Made by a program: the position numbers and the translations under genes | Notes under the pieces: model-generated | The model's input: the letters and a program-made list of their open reading frames with translations, nothing else | What the model was told of the DNA's origin: nothing | The model's database searches: none | Shown: piece by piece, positions 1 to 6,490 of the stretch | How positions within the stretch are numbered: position 1 is the stretch's first letter | How the letters are laid out: the number at the start of each line of letters is the position of its first letter | Source: Methanomassiliicoccales archaeon | Lineage (GTDB): Archaea > Thermoplasmatota > Thermoplasmata > Sysuiplasmatales > Sysuiplasmataceae | Direction: 5' to 3' | NCBI GenBank assembly: GCA_027365715.1 | Contig: DAHXLZ010000179.1 | Span: 1 to 10,982, forward strand | DNA: 10,982 bases

Positions 1-122
1 GCGCCGCATGCCTTGCACTTAAAATGCTCATGGGCATGCGTCTCCTGCTTTGCTGCATGGGCATTCTGTCCATGCTGCATTAGTGCCTCCTGCGACGGGA
101 ATGACATGCCGCAGGCAGGGCA
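1..122 (-). pseudogene. Partial second copy of C2H2 zinc-finger coding DNA (fingers 2-3)
   Basis: Bases 1-122 are identical, base for base, to 1897-2018, which encode finger 2 and the start of finger 3 of the membrane zinc-finger protein at 1839-2744. Read on the minus strand the frame gives CPACGMSFPSQEALMQH and onward through the His-rich linker to KCKACG, and it runs off the left edge. The identity starts exactly at the first Cys codon of finger 2. Upstream of it the frame continues for only seven codons (YLTETNS) before a TGA, with no ATG, GTG or TTG. What is visible is therefore a 5'-truncated fragment, or the 3' part of a gene that starts at the internal Met of finger 2. Whether the rest, outside the window, is intact cannot be seen. 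Confidence 0.75.
1..122. repeat. 122-bp direct repeat, left copy (partner 1897-2018)
   Basis: Exact 122-bp match to 1897-2018 in the same orientation. The right boundary is sharp: after base 122 the sequences are unrelated. The left boundary is beyond the window, so the true repeat may be longer. With no mismatches, the duplication is recent or maintained by gene conversion. Confidence 0.92.
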
Positions 123-189
123 GCTATTAGTTTCTGTCAGATATCATCACCGGTGTAAGAGACTGTTATGCCTGTTTATTACTGTTCTA

Positions 190-222
190 TTTAATCATTA
201 AAGACAAATCATAATGATTAAA
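190..222 (-). terminator. AT-rich 10-bp inverted repeat downstream of the flavoprotein gene
   Basis: TTTAATCATT (190-199) and AATGATTAAA (213-222) form a perfect 10-bp inverted repeat with a 13-nt loop. On the minus strand this lies about 60 nt past the stop of the reductase gene, within a T-rich run. Archaeal transcription usually ends at T-rich stretches, so this is a plausible 3' end for the minus-strand genes. The same place is also the junction with the duplicated zinc-finger DNA, so it could instead mark a rearrangement boundary. Bases 123-279 hold no gene I can support. Confidence 0.35.
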
Positions 223-279
223 GATAAAGTTTAGTTATGCTTTGCGGATTTACTCAGCCGATAGCAAAAAGGATGCCAA

Positions 280-1755
280 TTACACCAGAGGCGGGGAAAA
301 AGTCACTTTGAGCAGCTTATGGTATTCATCGACATTCATGGGTAACTGCACCGCACGCTGCACGACCTCGGTGAGAGAAGGATGGATGTGCATGACGTGT
401 GCAATCGTATCCGCATTTCCATCCGATGTGTACATGAGATTAATCACTTCCTGAATCAGCACAGAGGCCTGCGGTCCTATAATGTGTGCCCCGAGTATGG
501 AGTGATCCCTGGCAAGCATAATTACCTTGACAAAACAGTCATGAACATTCATTGCCTGGCCTTTGGCTGTGTCCTCATACTTTTTGAAACCAATCAGTAT
601 GTTTTCCTTTCCATGCACAGCAGTTGCTTCACATTCAGACATGCCCACACCCGCAATCTCAGGCATCGTAAAAACAGCATGCGGAACAGCATGATAGTCT
701 GCGGATATCTTCCTGCCAAGAATTGCGTTGTAATAGACTACAATGGATTCGTAATTGGCGACATGCTTGAACAGGTGTTTTCCATTTGCATCTCCGAATG
801 CCCATATACCGGGCTGCGTTGTTTCAAGATATTCATCAACACGGATCCAGCCCTCAGGAGTGGTCGCAATGCCGGAGCGTTCGGGATGCAGAATATGGGA
901 ATTTGATCGTCTGCCGGAAGCAATCATTATCTCTTCAGCTGACACACTTCCCGGAGATTTTTCCGATTTATTCATGTATTCTATCCTTTTCAATCCATTC
1001 TCTGCCGCTACGGCAGTCACTTCGCAGTTAGTCATCACACGCATCCTGCCAGAGAGGTTTCTTCTGGCGAGTTCAGATATTTCAGGTTCCTCCCCGGGCA
1101 GGATTCTCCTGTTTCTTCCTATGATTGTAACCTCAGATCCCATCGAAGAAAAGAAATGACCATATTCAGCTGCTATGTAACCGCCCCCCACGATGCATAT
1201 CGAGGAGGGCAACTTCCTGAGAAACAGAACAGAGTCGCTTGTCAGATAGTTCACTCCGTCAAGCCCCCTTATATTAGGGATAGCGATCGATGAGCCTGTG
1301 CAGAGCAGAATTGTACTGGCCGTTATTGTATTACCGCCGACCTTCATAGTACGGGGTTCAACGAATTCGGCCACATCATGGTAATAATCGACGTTCGGTG
1401 AAGATGTTAATCCCTGTCTGATCATCCCTATCTCGCTGTCAATAATATCTCGCATTCTTCTCATAACACTGGTGAAATCTATGTTCTGAATATTCACGGA
1501 TATGCCAAATTCTTTTGCGCCATTTATCGTGGTAACGACTTCAGCAGGGTAGAGCAGAAGCTTCGATGGTATGCAACCACGTGTAAGGCAGATTCCTCCC
1601 GGCTCGTCCTTATCGATTACTGCAACGCGCGCCTCCGGATTATTATCCAGGTAGGCTGTGACTATGTTCATCGCAGAACCACTGCCAATTGCAATAATGT
1701 TGTATTCCTTCACGCTGCGTGTATTGTGTTGTTTCATAAAATGATCATGATTCAT
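280..1755 (-). CDS. Class-I pyridine nucleotide-disulfide oxidoreductase, mycothione reductase/dihydrolipoamide dehydrogenase-like
   Basis: A predicted soluble FAD- and NAD(P)H-dependent disulfide reductase of 491 residues. It has an N-terminal FAD Rossmann motif (GSGSAMN, residues 24-30) and a redox-active CX4C pair in GGICLTRGCIPSK (C56, C61). The NAD(P) Rossmann fold is GGGYIAAEYG (190-199), the second FAD motif is AFGDAN (about 319-324), and the dimerisation domain ends in the catalytic dyad HPSLTE (H458, E463). Stretches such as the GSGS start, LFKHVAN and QASVLIQ resemble actinobacterial mycothione reductase more than MerA. The C-terminal vicinal Cys pair and the NmerA domain of mercuric reductase are both absent. 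The frame is open upstream to 1914, but that part overlaps the zinc-finger gene; ATG 1755 has a good Shine-Dalgarno (GGTGAGG) about 11 nt upstream. It lies 83 nt after the zinc-finger gene in the same direction, with its own TATA-like CATAAAAG in the gap. The thiol substrate is unknown, since archaea are not known to make mycothiol. Confidence 0.9.
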   Translation of the reverse strand: MNHDHFMKQHNTRSVKEYNIIAIGSGSAMNIVTAYLDNNPEARVAVIDKDEPGGICLTRGCIPSKLLLYPAEVVTTINGAKEFGISVNIQNIDFTSVMRRMRDIIDSEIGMIRQGLTSSPNVDYYHDVAEFVEPRTMKVGGNTITASTILLCTGSSIAIPNIRGLDGVNYLTSDSVLFLRKLPSSICIVGGGYIAAEYGHFFSSMGSEVTIIGRNRRILPGEEPEISELARRNLSGRMRVMTNCEVTAVAAENGLKRIEYMNKSEKSPGSVSAEEIMIASGRRSNSHILHPERSGIATTPEGWIRVDEYLETTQPGIWAFGDANGKHLFKHVANYESIVVYYNAILGRKISADYHAVPHAVFTMPEIAGVGMSECEATAVHGKENILIGFKKYEDTAKGQAMNVHDCFVKVIMLARDHSILGAHIIGPQASVLIQEVINLMYTSDGNADTIAHVMHIHPSLTEVVQRAVQLPMNVDEYHKLLKVTFSPPLV

Positions 1756-1828
1756 CAGATAATCATCCTCACCCTGTTGCGCTGTTCCCAAATGAAAAAG
1801 CTGAACTTTTATGGAAGTTAAGAGGTTT

Positions 1829-1848
1829 CTCCATGTGTTTACATGGAG
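1829..1848 (-). other. Perfect 8-bp hairpin spanning the stop codon of the zinc-finger gene
   Basis: CTCCATGT (1829-1836) and ACATGGAG (1841-1848) are perfect inverted repeats around a 4-nt loop. The TAA stop (1841-1839 on the minus strand) sits at the loop edge. No U-tract follows on the minus strand, so it does not look like an intrinsic terminator; an RNA processing or stability element is possible, or chance. Confidence 0.45.
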
Positions 1849-2744
1849 TGCGAGTTCTTTCCGTGCGCCATGAGTTCGCCCTGCGTTTCGAACTCTGCGC
1901 CGCATGCCTTGCACTTAAAATGCTCATGGGCATGCGTCTCCTGCTTTGCTGCATGGGCATTCTGTCCATGCTGCATTAGTGCCTCCTGCGACGGGAATGA
2001 CATGCCGCAGGCAGGGCATTTCGGCCCGACCGCCTGATTTTTCTTCTGCTGATGTGCGGAATTTGCATGTTGTGTTAATAGCGGCTGTGTTGGAAAGGTC
2101 ATGCCGCATGTGGGACAGGTCAGCTCGTTCTTGCCGCTTCTTTCTCTTGAAACGAACATGCTCGCACCTGCTCCAAGGATGACACCCCATGTGATGCCAA
2201 GCAGCAGATGGACAAAGAAAAACGCTCCGAGAACAGACGGCAGCATTCCCATAAGCTTCTGCTTGACCATTGGCATGACGGCAGCGATCGGCATGCCTGA
2301 TGAGCCCGCCATGTAATATGAGACGGCCAGAACCATCGATTTTTCAAGGCTCAGCATCATGACAGGGAGACCGAAGACGACAAAGAGCACGATCCCGGCG
2401 ATAAGTCCGACGAGGAATCCCTTCCGGACACCGTCGACGAAAAACCACTTCCTCAGCCCTAATGTAACGCCTGCGCCTATCAGTCCCAGAAGGGCACCGT
2501 CGAAAAGATGTATGGCAAGTCCTCCCATCACTGTGGATGTACCGCCTGAAACAGGTAACCCGATAGTTAAGCCGAGCGCCATCATCATAGCCAGGGCAGG
2601 CAGCCCCATTGACGCAAGAATCCCGGTCATTACAAGACCCATTACAAGTGCGCCTATCAAACCTGCAAACACCGAGAGACCGGCATATTTTTTGTAATTC
2701 ACCAAACGTTCGCCCTTATTGACTTTTGTATCAGACTCTGACAA
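1839..2744 (-). CDS. Polytopic membrane protein with three C-terminal C2H2 zinc fingers
   Basis: A protein of 301 residues with no name I recognise. Residues about 18-198 are very hydrophobic, with five or six predicted membrane segments rich in Gly, Met and Leu (about 20-42, 45-66, 72-97, 108-131, 168-198). A soluble tail follows with three regular fingers of spacing C-X2-C-X12-H-X4-H: C210/C213/H226/H231, C243/C246/H259/H264 and C278/C281/H294/H299. Finger 3 is preceded by a His-rich linker (HAHEH). The fingers resemble one another (CPTCGMTFP, CPACGMSFP), so they arose by internal duplication. They could bind Zn or another soft metal, nucleic acid, or a partner protein. The start is uncertain: TTG 2744 has AAGGT 11 nt upstream, while TTG 2705 (just before GTG 2702) has AAGGG 7 nt upstream and would remove 13 polar residues; the first ATG is deep in the first membrane segment. 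It lies between HxlR and the flavoprotein, with a palindromic operator candidate upstream. Confidence 0.82.
   Translation of the reverse strand: MSESDTKVNKGERLVNYKKYAGLSVFAGLIGALVMGLVMTGILASMGLPALAMMMALGLTIGLPVSGGTSTVMGGLAIHLFDGALLGLIGAGVTLGLRKWFFVDGVRKGFLVGLIAGIVLFVVFGLPVMMLSLEKSMVLAVSYYMAGSSGMPIAAVMPMVKQKLMGMLPSVLGAFFFVHLLLGITWGVILGAGASMFVSRERSGKNELTCPTCGMTFPTQPLLTQHANSAHQQKKNQAVGPKCPACGMSFPSQEALMQHGQNAHAAKQETHAHEHFKCKACGAEFETQGELMAHGKNSHSM
1897..2018. repeat. 122-bp direct repeat, right copy (partner 1-122)
   Basis: Identical to bases 1-122. In this copy the DNA is in frame within the intact gene, covering Cys243 of finger 2 through the start of finger 3. This is presumably the parental copy, because the flanking coding sequence continues without interruption. 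Confidence 0.92.
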
Positions 2745-2828
2745 TTACATCACTGACCTTCTCAGATGCGTTCCTTTTGAAGATGGTTCTGTTGAATAAT
2801 TAAAAATCAAACCAGATTGTCAAAGCGG

Positions 2829-2847
2829 TACTTTAAGTTATAAAGTA
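2829..2847. promoter_or_regulatory. 19-bp palindrome TACTTTA-N5-TAAAGTA, candidate HxlR operator and promoter of the zinc-finger gene
   Basis: TACTTTA (2829-2835) and TAAAGTA (2841-2847) are perfect inverted 7-mers. In this window the same 7-mers recur only in the HxlR/chaperone divergent promoter. The palindrome lies 85 nt upstream of TTG 2744, in the gap after the HxlR stop. On the minus strand its right arm makes a TATA-like CTTTATAAC, so a bound regulator would block TBP. A second AT-rich run (about 2795-2807) could be an alternative TATA. The gap 2745-2911 holds no gene. Confidence 0.5.
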
Positions 2848-2911
2848 TGCGGTGTCTTAATCTATGGGCATGATACCTATGTGTACGTCTGGATACTGCG
2901 GCTGTATTCTT

Positions 2912-3277
2912 TCAGTTCTGCATGAATTTCAGTATTATGCAATCTTTCTCGCTTGCATTCTCTATCGCCCATTCGATTATCGGAAGGACCGCATTTCTGA
3001 GCCTTATCCCTTCTTCCGTCAGACGGTATTCAACCCTCGGCGGAATTTCGCTGTATGCCCTTCGTTCTAGTATTCCTGCCTTTGTAAGATAGCCCAGTGA
3101 ATCGGAAAGGCTCTTGGGGCTCACTCCCTGCAGGTTGTTCATGATTTCCTTATAACGCATGGAATCTTTGCTGCCCACGACCGCAACAAGCAGAAGGGAC
3201 CACTTCCTGGAAATCACATCTGCTATGCCCTGTACCGGGCAGTTAAACAGCACGTTGCCCTTACTTTCCCCTGCCAT
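2912..3277 (-). CDS. HxlR-family winged-helix transcriptional regulator
   Basis: A DNA-binding protein of 121 residues, the usual size for the family. The family signature is clear: N-terminal NCPVQGIADVISRKWSLLLV (Cys13, then the KW-type helix), a recognition-helix region with GVSPKSLSDSLGYLTKAGIL (about 51-70), and a wing ending in PRVEYRLTEEG (80-90). Cys13 is in the position where redox- or electrophile-sensing HxlR/YodB-type proteins keep their sensor Cys; a second Cys is at 113. That it senses metal or thiol stress is inference from the neighbours. ATG 3277 has no Shine-Dalgarno and an AT-rich stretch about 25 nt upstream, which fits a leaderless mRNA. It is divergent from the chaperone-ATPase operon (74 nt between start codons), the usual place for a local regulator that also controls itself. 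Confidence 0.9.
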   Translation of the reverse strand: MAGESKGNVLFNCPVQGIADVISRKWSLLLVAVVGSKDSMRYKEIMNNLQGVSPKSLSDSLGYLTKAGILERRAYSEIPPRVEYRLTEEGIRLRNAVLPIIEWAIENASEKDCIILKFMQN

Positions 3278-3293
3278 ACTTGATACATCACTA

Positions 3294-3318
3294 TAAAGTA
3301 AATACTATTAATACTTTA
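3294..3318. promoter_or_regulatory. Candidate HxlR operator in the divergent promoter (TAAAGTA-N11-TACTTTA)
   Basis: TAAAGTA (3294-3300) and TACTTTA (3312-3318) form an inverted pair, everted relative to the palindrome at 2829-2847. A smaller palindrome AGTAAATACT (3297-3306) lies inside, and a related TACTAAAGT follows at 3325-3333 or close by. The site covers the region 17-41 nt upstream of the HxlR start and touches the TATA-like box of the plus-strand operon, so one protein could regulate both directions. Confidence 0.5.
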
Positions 3319-3327
3319 TTTTATATA
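3319..3327 (+). promoter_or_regulatory. TATA box TTTTATATA of the chaperone-ATPase operon
   Basis: TTTTATATA is centred about 29 nt before ATG 3352. Archaeal transcription starts about 25 nt past the TATA box, so the mRNA should begin at or within a few bases of the ATG (leaderless). There is no convincing Shine-Dalgarno at this ATG, which agrees. Confidence 0.55.
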
Positions 3328-3351
3328 CTAAAGTCGCAGAAGGCAACAGAA

Positions 3352-3561
3352 ATGCAGGAAAGGATACTGGTTTTAAAAGTGAAGGGAATGCATTGCCAGG
3401 GCTGCTCCGACTCGATTGCGAGGGAATTGAACGTGTCCGCAGGCGTTAAGAAAACAGCGATCGAGTTGATTACCGGCAAGGTAAAGATTGTTTTCGATCC
3501 GGAGGAAACTGACGAAGAACTGATCAGGAAAAAGATAATCGGAATGGGATTTGACATATGA
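3352..3561 (+). CDS. Small HMA-domain metallochaperone (CopZ/MerP-like)
   Basis: A single heavy-metal-associated domain of 69 residues with the metal-binding loop GMHCQGC (C15, C18). It has the expected beta-alpha-beta-beta-alpha-beta pattern and a typical end, IIGMGFDI. Such proteins carry Cu(I), or in MerP Hg(II), through the cytosol to an export ATPase. The frame is open further upstream to a TTG at 3280, but that part would include the promoter; ATG 3352 gives the family length and fits the TATA spacing. It lies 20 nt before the ATPase start, so the two form an operon and presumably share a metal. CopZ is the ordinary guess; the metal is not proven, and it lacks a periplasmic signal peptide of MerP type. 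Confidence 0.88.
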   Translation: MQERILVLKVKGMHCQGCSDSIARELNVSAGVKKTAIELITGKVKIVFDPEETDEELIRKKIIGMGFDI

Positions 3562-3567
3562 TGATCC

Positions 3568-3574
3568 GGTGAGG
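3568..3574 (+). promoter_or_regulatory. Shine-Dalgarno GGTGAGG deciding the GTG start of the ATPase
   Basis: GGTGAGG lies 7 nt before GTG 3582. The overlapping ATG at 3580 is in a different, short frame, so the GTG is the start of the long frame. Confidence 0.65.
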
Positions 3575-3581
3575 ACAGAAT

Positions 3582-6071
3582 GTGGAGGCACCCGAATTGA
3601 ATCACAATGCGGCTGGCGGCTCCGCACCTTGTACAGGTGGTCTGAGGACATTCAAACACAGGGTGAAAATTGGAGGTGTTCACTGCTCTTTCTGCTCGAG
3701 TACAATATCAAAGGGACTGTCAGCAATTCCCGGCATAACGGCCGTCAATGTAAATCTTGGCCATGAAGAGGCACTCATTCACTATGACCCGGAGAAGGTG
3801 CAGCCATGGCAGATCGAAGAAGAGCTGCGGCAGCTCGGATATACTGTCAGGGATCCGGACAAAGTCAGAACATTTGAAGAAGAGGAGACGGAACTCAGGA
3901 AAGAGCAGAGAAGACTGATACTCAGCGCAATATTGACATTTTCAACGATTGCGGTCATGGGACTGATGTATTTTCATGTCATAAAAATGTATGTCGCAGC
4001 GTACTCGGTCCTATCATTTGCGACTGTAAACGTCTTCTGGTTCGGCAGACCGATTCTTAAAAGCGCTGCATACTCATTGAGAAGAAAAATACTCAATCAG
4101 CATGTGCTCATGGAATTTGCCGCTTTTGGGGGTCTGGCCGGAGGTCTTTTAGGACTCTCTATCTACAGGGGATTCCCTGCAGTCGAGTTTTTTGCAATTG
4201 CTGTTTTCATAACGTCCTACCACATTCTGGGAGGGTATGCGTCTCTCGGAGTCAGAATGCGCTCGACGCAGTCGGTACGTAAGCTTCTTTCACTGCAGCC
4301 AGATGTTGCGCACCTTGTGGGTAAAGACGGAACTGAAACAGTTGTTCCAGTCGAACGGGTTAATGCCGGCGATCTTGTGCGAATAAGACCCGGCGAATCA
4401 ATACCTGTGGATGGAAAGGTCGTCGAAGGACAGTCGACCGTTGACGAAAGCCTGGTTACAGGAGAATCGGTGCCATCGGAGAAGACCATCGGGAGTGAGG
4501 TCATTGGTGGCACACTTAACGGTAACGGAACTATTCTGGTGCGTGTGACCAGGATCGGGGAGGAGAGCTTCCTGCAACAGGTTGCAGAATATATCGAAGA
4601 CGCAAGATCTCTGAAACCAGGTGTACTGCAATTACTCGATACTGTACTTCGCTACTTTGTACCCGGTGTTTTGATTGCTGCCGTTTCGGGTTTCATCATC
4701 TGGAGTCTGGGCGAATGGATATTCACAGGTGCCCCCGACTTCTATCGGGCTGTCTTCGCGGCGCTGGCTGTTCTCGTTATGGGTTATCCATGCGCTCTCG
4801 GAATGTCAACACCACTTGCGATGATAAGGGGAAGCACAATGGCCGCGGAAAAGGGTGTACTTTTCAGGAGTGCGGACGCATTTCATATATTTCACCAGAT
4901 AGACACAGTGGTGTTAGACAAGACTGGCACCCTTACAGAGGGCAGGCCCGATGTTTCGTCGATACTGTGCGGCTCAGGGTATGACGAGGAGGCAGTGCTC
5001 GATATTGCAGGCGCGCTGGAGAGATATTCGGAGCACCCGTACGCAAGAGCGATAGTGAGGAAGGCGGCGGAGTATCCCACAGAGATAACCGCAGTCGAGA
5101 ATTTCTCTGCTGTACCCGGGAAGGGAGTGACAGGCACTGTCAAGGAAAAGAGAGCGGCTGTCGGAACAATCGATTTTCTGCTCGAATCCGGCAACAGGCT
5201 GTCAGCCGAACTGCGGCATGGATCCTCGGGACACGCAAACGGAGATGAAACCGTTGCCGGCGTGGCGTATGATGGCGATATCATAGGATTAATCACCCTT
5301 TCGGACAAAATTAAGGACGATGCAACCAGCACTATTGCTATTTTGAAAGACAGATATCACCTCAGAACCGTGATGATTACAGGCGACAGCTACGGTCCTG
5401 CAGCACGTGTGGCAGGGAAAACAGGTGTGGACATGTTTTTCGCATCCATGCTGCCAAACGGCAAAGCGGAAAAGATCCGTGAGCTCCAGTCACAGGGGCA
5501 CCGGGTGCTGATGGTCGGTGACGGGATCAACGACGCGCCGTCACTCATGCAGGCTGACATAGGTGTTGCACTGGGCAGCGGCACAGACATTGCGATAGAG
5601 TCGGCTGATGTGGTGATCGTCGGCAGAAGTCTGGGCGCAATAGCAGATGCATATGGTATCGGGCTGAAGAGCTACAGGAAGACAAAGCAGAATCTGGCAA
5701 TTGCTTTTTCGTTCAACGGTGTGGGAATTCCCATAGCCGCCACCGGCCTTGTAGACCCGATATGGGCAATGATAGCGATGGCGCTCAGCGTAACTGCTGT
5801 ACTATTAAATTCATTCATTGGAACATTGTTTATGCGGGAGAGAGCGCGGGCCGATCGAACGACACAGGTCCATACAGTATCGCTCGATGTACCGTGGGTG
5901 GATTCCGAATCGTCACTGGAAAGAGTGGTGGACATGGTTTCCGATCTGGATAGTGTCCTTTCAGTGAGCGGGAGTATTGACAGAAGGGAGCTTACTGTAC
6001 ATTATGAAGGCAGGGATGGCAGATCGATAGAGCAGCGTATCAGCAGTGCTGTGGATAACCGAAATTATTGA
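3582..6071 (+). CDS. P1B-type heavy-metal-translocating ATPase with YPC membrane motif
   Basis: A membrane pump of 829 residues that exports soft metal ions using ATP. In order: an N-terminal HMA domain with GGVHCSFC (C35, C38); two extra helices before the core; TGES actuator loop (293-296); membrane motif MGYPCALGMSTP (Y402-P403-C404); DKTGT with phosphorylated D446; nucleotide-binding HP motif (H485-P486); TGD (600-602); and GDGINDAP hinge (646-653). Copper pumps normally have CPC, YN and MxxSS; here these are YPC, FN (F711-N712) and M733-A-L-S736-V737, so the transport site is altered and Cu(I) specificity is not assured. After the last membrane segment an unusual tail of about 70 residues (about 760-829) has the pattern of another ferredoxin-like HMA fold but no cysteines. 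GTG start chosen by its Shine-Dalgarno. It follows the chaperone gene by 20 nt and is presumably co-transcribed. Confidence 0.93.
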   Translation: MEAPELNHNAAGGSAPCTGGLRTFKHRVKIGGVHCSFCSSTISKGLSAIPGITAVNVNLGHEEALIHYDPEKVQPWQIEEELRQLGYTVRDPDKVRTFEEEETELRKEQRRLILSAILTFSTIAVMGLMYFHVIKMYVAAYSVLSFATVNVFWFGRPILKSAAYSLRRKILNQHVLMEFAAFGGLAGGLLGLSIYRGFPAVEFFAIAVFITSYHILGGYASLGVRMRSTQSVRKLLSLQPDVAHLVGKDGTETVVPVERVNAGDLVRIRPGESIPVDGKVVEGQSTVDESLVTGESVPSEKTIGSEVIGGTLNGNGTILVRVTRIGEESFLQQVAEYIEDARSLKPGVLQLLDTVLRYFVPGVLIAAVSGFIIWSLGEWIFTGAPDFYRAVFAALAVLVMGYPCALGMSTPLAMIRGSTMAAEKGVLFRSADAFHIFHQIDTVVLDKTGTLTEGRPDVSSILCGSGYDEEAVLDIAGALERYSEHPYARAIVRKAAEYPTEITAVENFSAVPGKGVTGTVKEKRAAVGTIDFLLESGNRLSAELRHGSSGHANGDETVAGVAYDGDIIGLITLSDKIKDDATSTIAILKDRYHLRTVMITGDSYGPAARVAGKTGVDMFFASMLPNGKAEKIRELQSQGHRVLMVGDGINDAPSLMQADIGVALGSGTDIAIESADVVIVGRSLGAIADAYGIGLKSYRKTKQNLAIAFSFNGVGIPIAATGLVDPIWAMIAMALSVTAVLLNSFIGTLFMRERARADRTTQVHTVSLDVPWVDSESSLERVVDMVSDLDSVLSVSGSIDRRELTVHYEGRDGRSIEQRISSAVDNRNY

Positions 6072-6490
6072 TGCGCAATCTCACGGCCGGTTCTCTTCCC
6101 TGAAAACGGCATGCAATTCGTTGAAGTGCTGTTCGCGCAATTCGGGGTTCTGTTCGTATGTCATGTATGTTCAGAGCAATCATGTCGCTGTTATCCGGCA
6201 TTATTCCAGGAAAGGCAGTCGTTCCCTTGCTGCCTTGAAGATTCCCGCTTTCCATTCATTCGCAGGAACTTCTCCGGAGCGTTCCAGGCAGCCTTTAACC
6301 GAGCTGTCTCCTCTCCGAACTGCAGCCATCGCCGACACCGTTGAACGGTAAACAGCCATAAATGGGAGGTAGTTGACTCACTGCCGTATGGTTTCAGGCG
6401 CACATCACTGCGTTGGGGCGACAGTTATGCTGGTACTCTTCATGCGGCTCACGGTTGCAATACCACGACGTCAGCATTACGCCGGAACTC
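6072..6490. other. Stretch without a convincing gene between the ATPase and the peptidase
   Basis: I find no frame in 6072-6490 with recognisable motifs, a good start and protein-like composition. Several open frames exist on both strands (for example 6111-6344 plus, 6191-6403 minus), but they overlap one another and have no Shine-Dalgarno or promoter. A frame open from 6377 onward joins the short coding tail listed next, so this stretch may hold the decayed 5' part of a gene. Confidence 0.5.

Noticed and set aside
382..906. Long open frame on the plus strand opposite the flavoprotein
   Set aside because: It mirrors the conserved flavoprotein coding sequence, shows no motifs and has no promoter or Shine-Dalgarno.
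280..1755. Mercuric reductase (merA)
   Set aside because: No C-terminal vicinal Cys pair and no NmerA domain; the HP-x-x-x-E dyad is of the glutathione, lipoamide or mycothione reductase kind.
1829..1848. Intrinsic (bacterial-type) terminator
   Set aside because: The stem is good, but no U-run follows on the minus strand and the stop codon lies in the loop.
280..1914. Extended 544-residue version of the flavoprotein
   Set aside because: The extra 53 residues overlap the zinc-finger gene in another frame and do not resemble any part of the family; the ATG at 1755 has a good Shine-Dalgarno and sits just before the FAD motif.
2359..2697. 112-residue plus-strand frame
   Set aside because: Antisense shadow of the membrane part of the zinc-finger protein, with low-complexity Pro/Ile/Thr composition.
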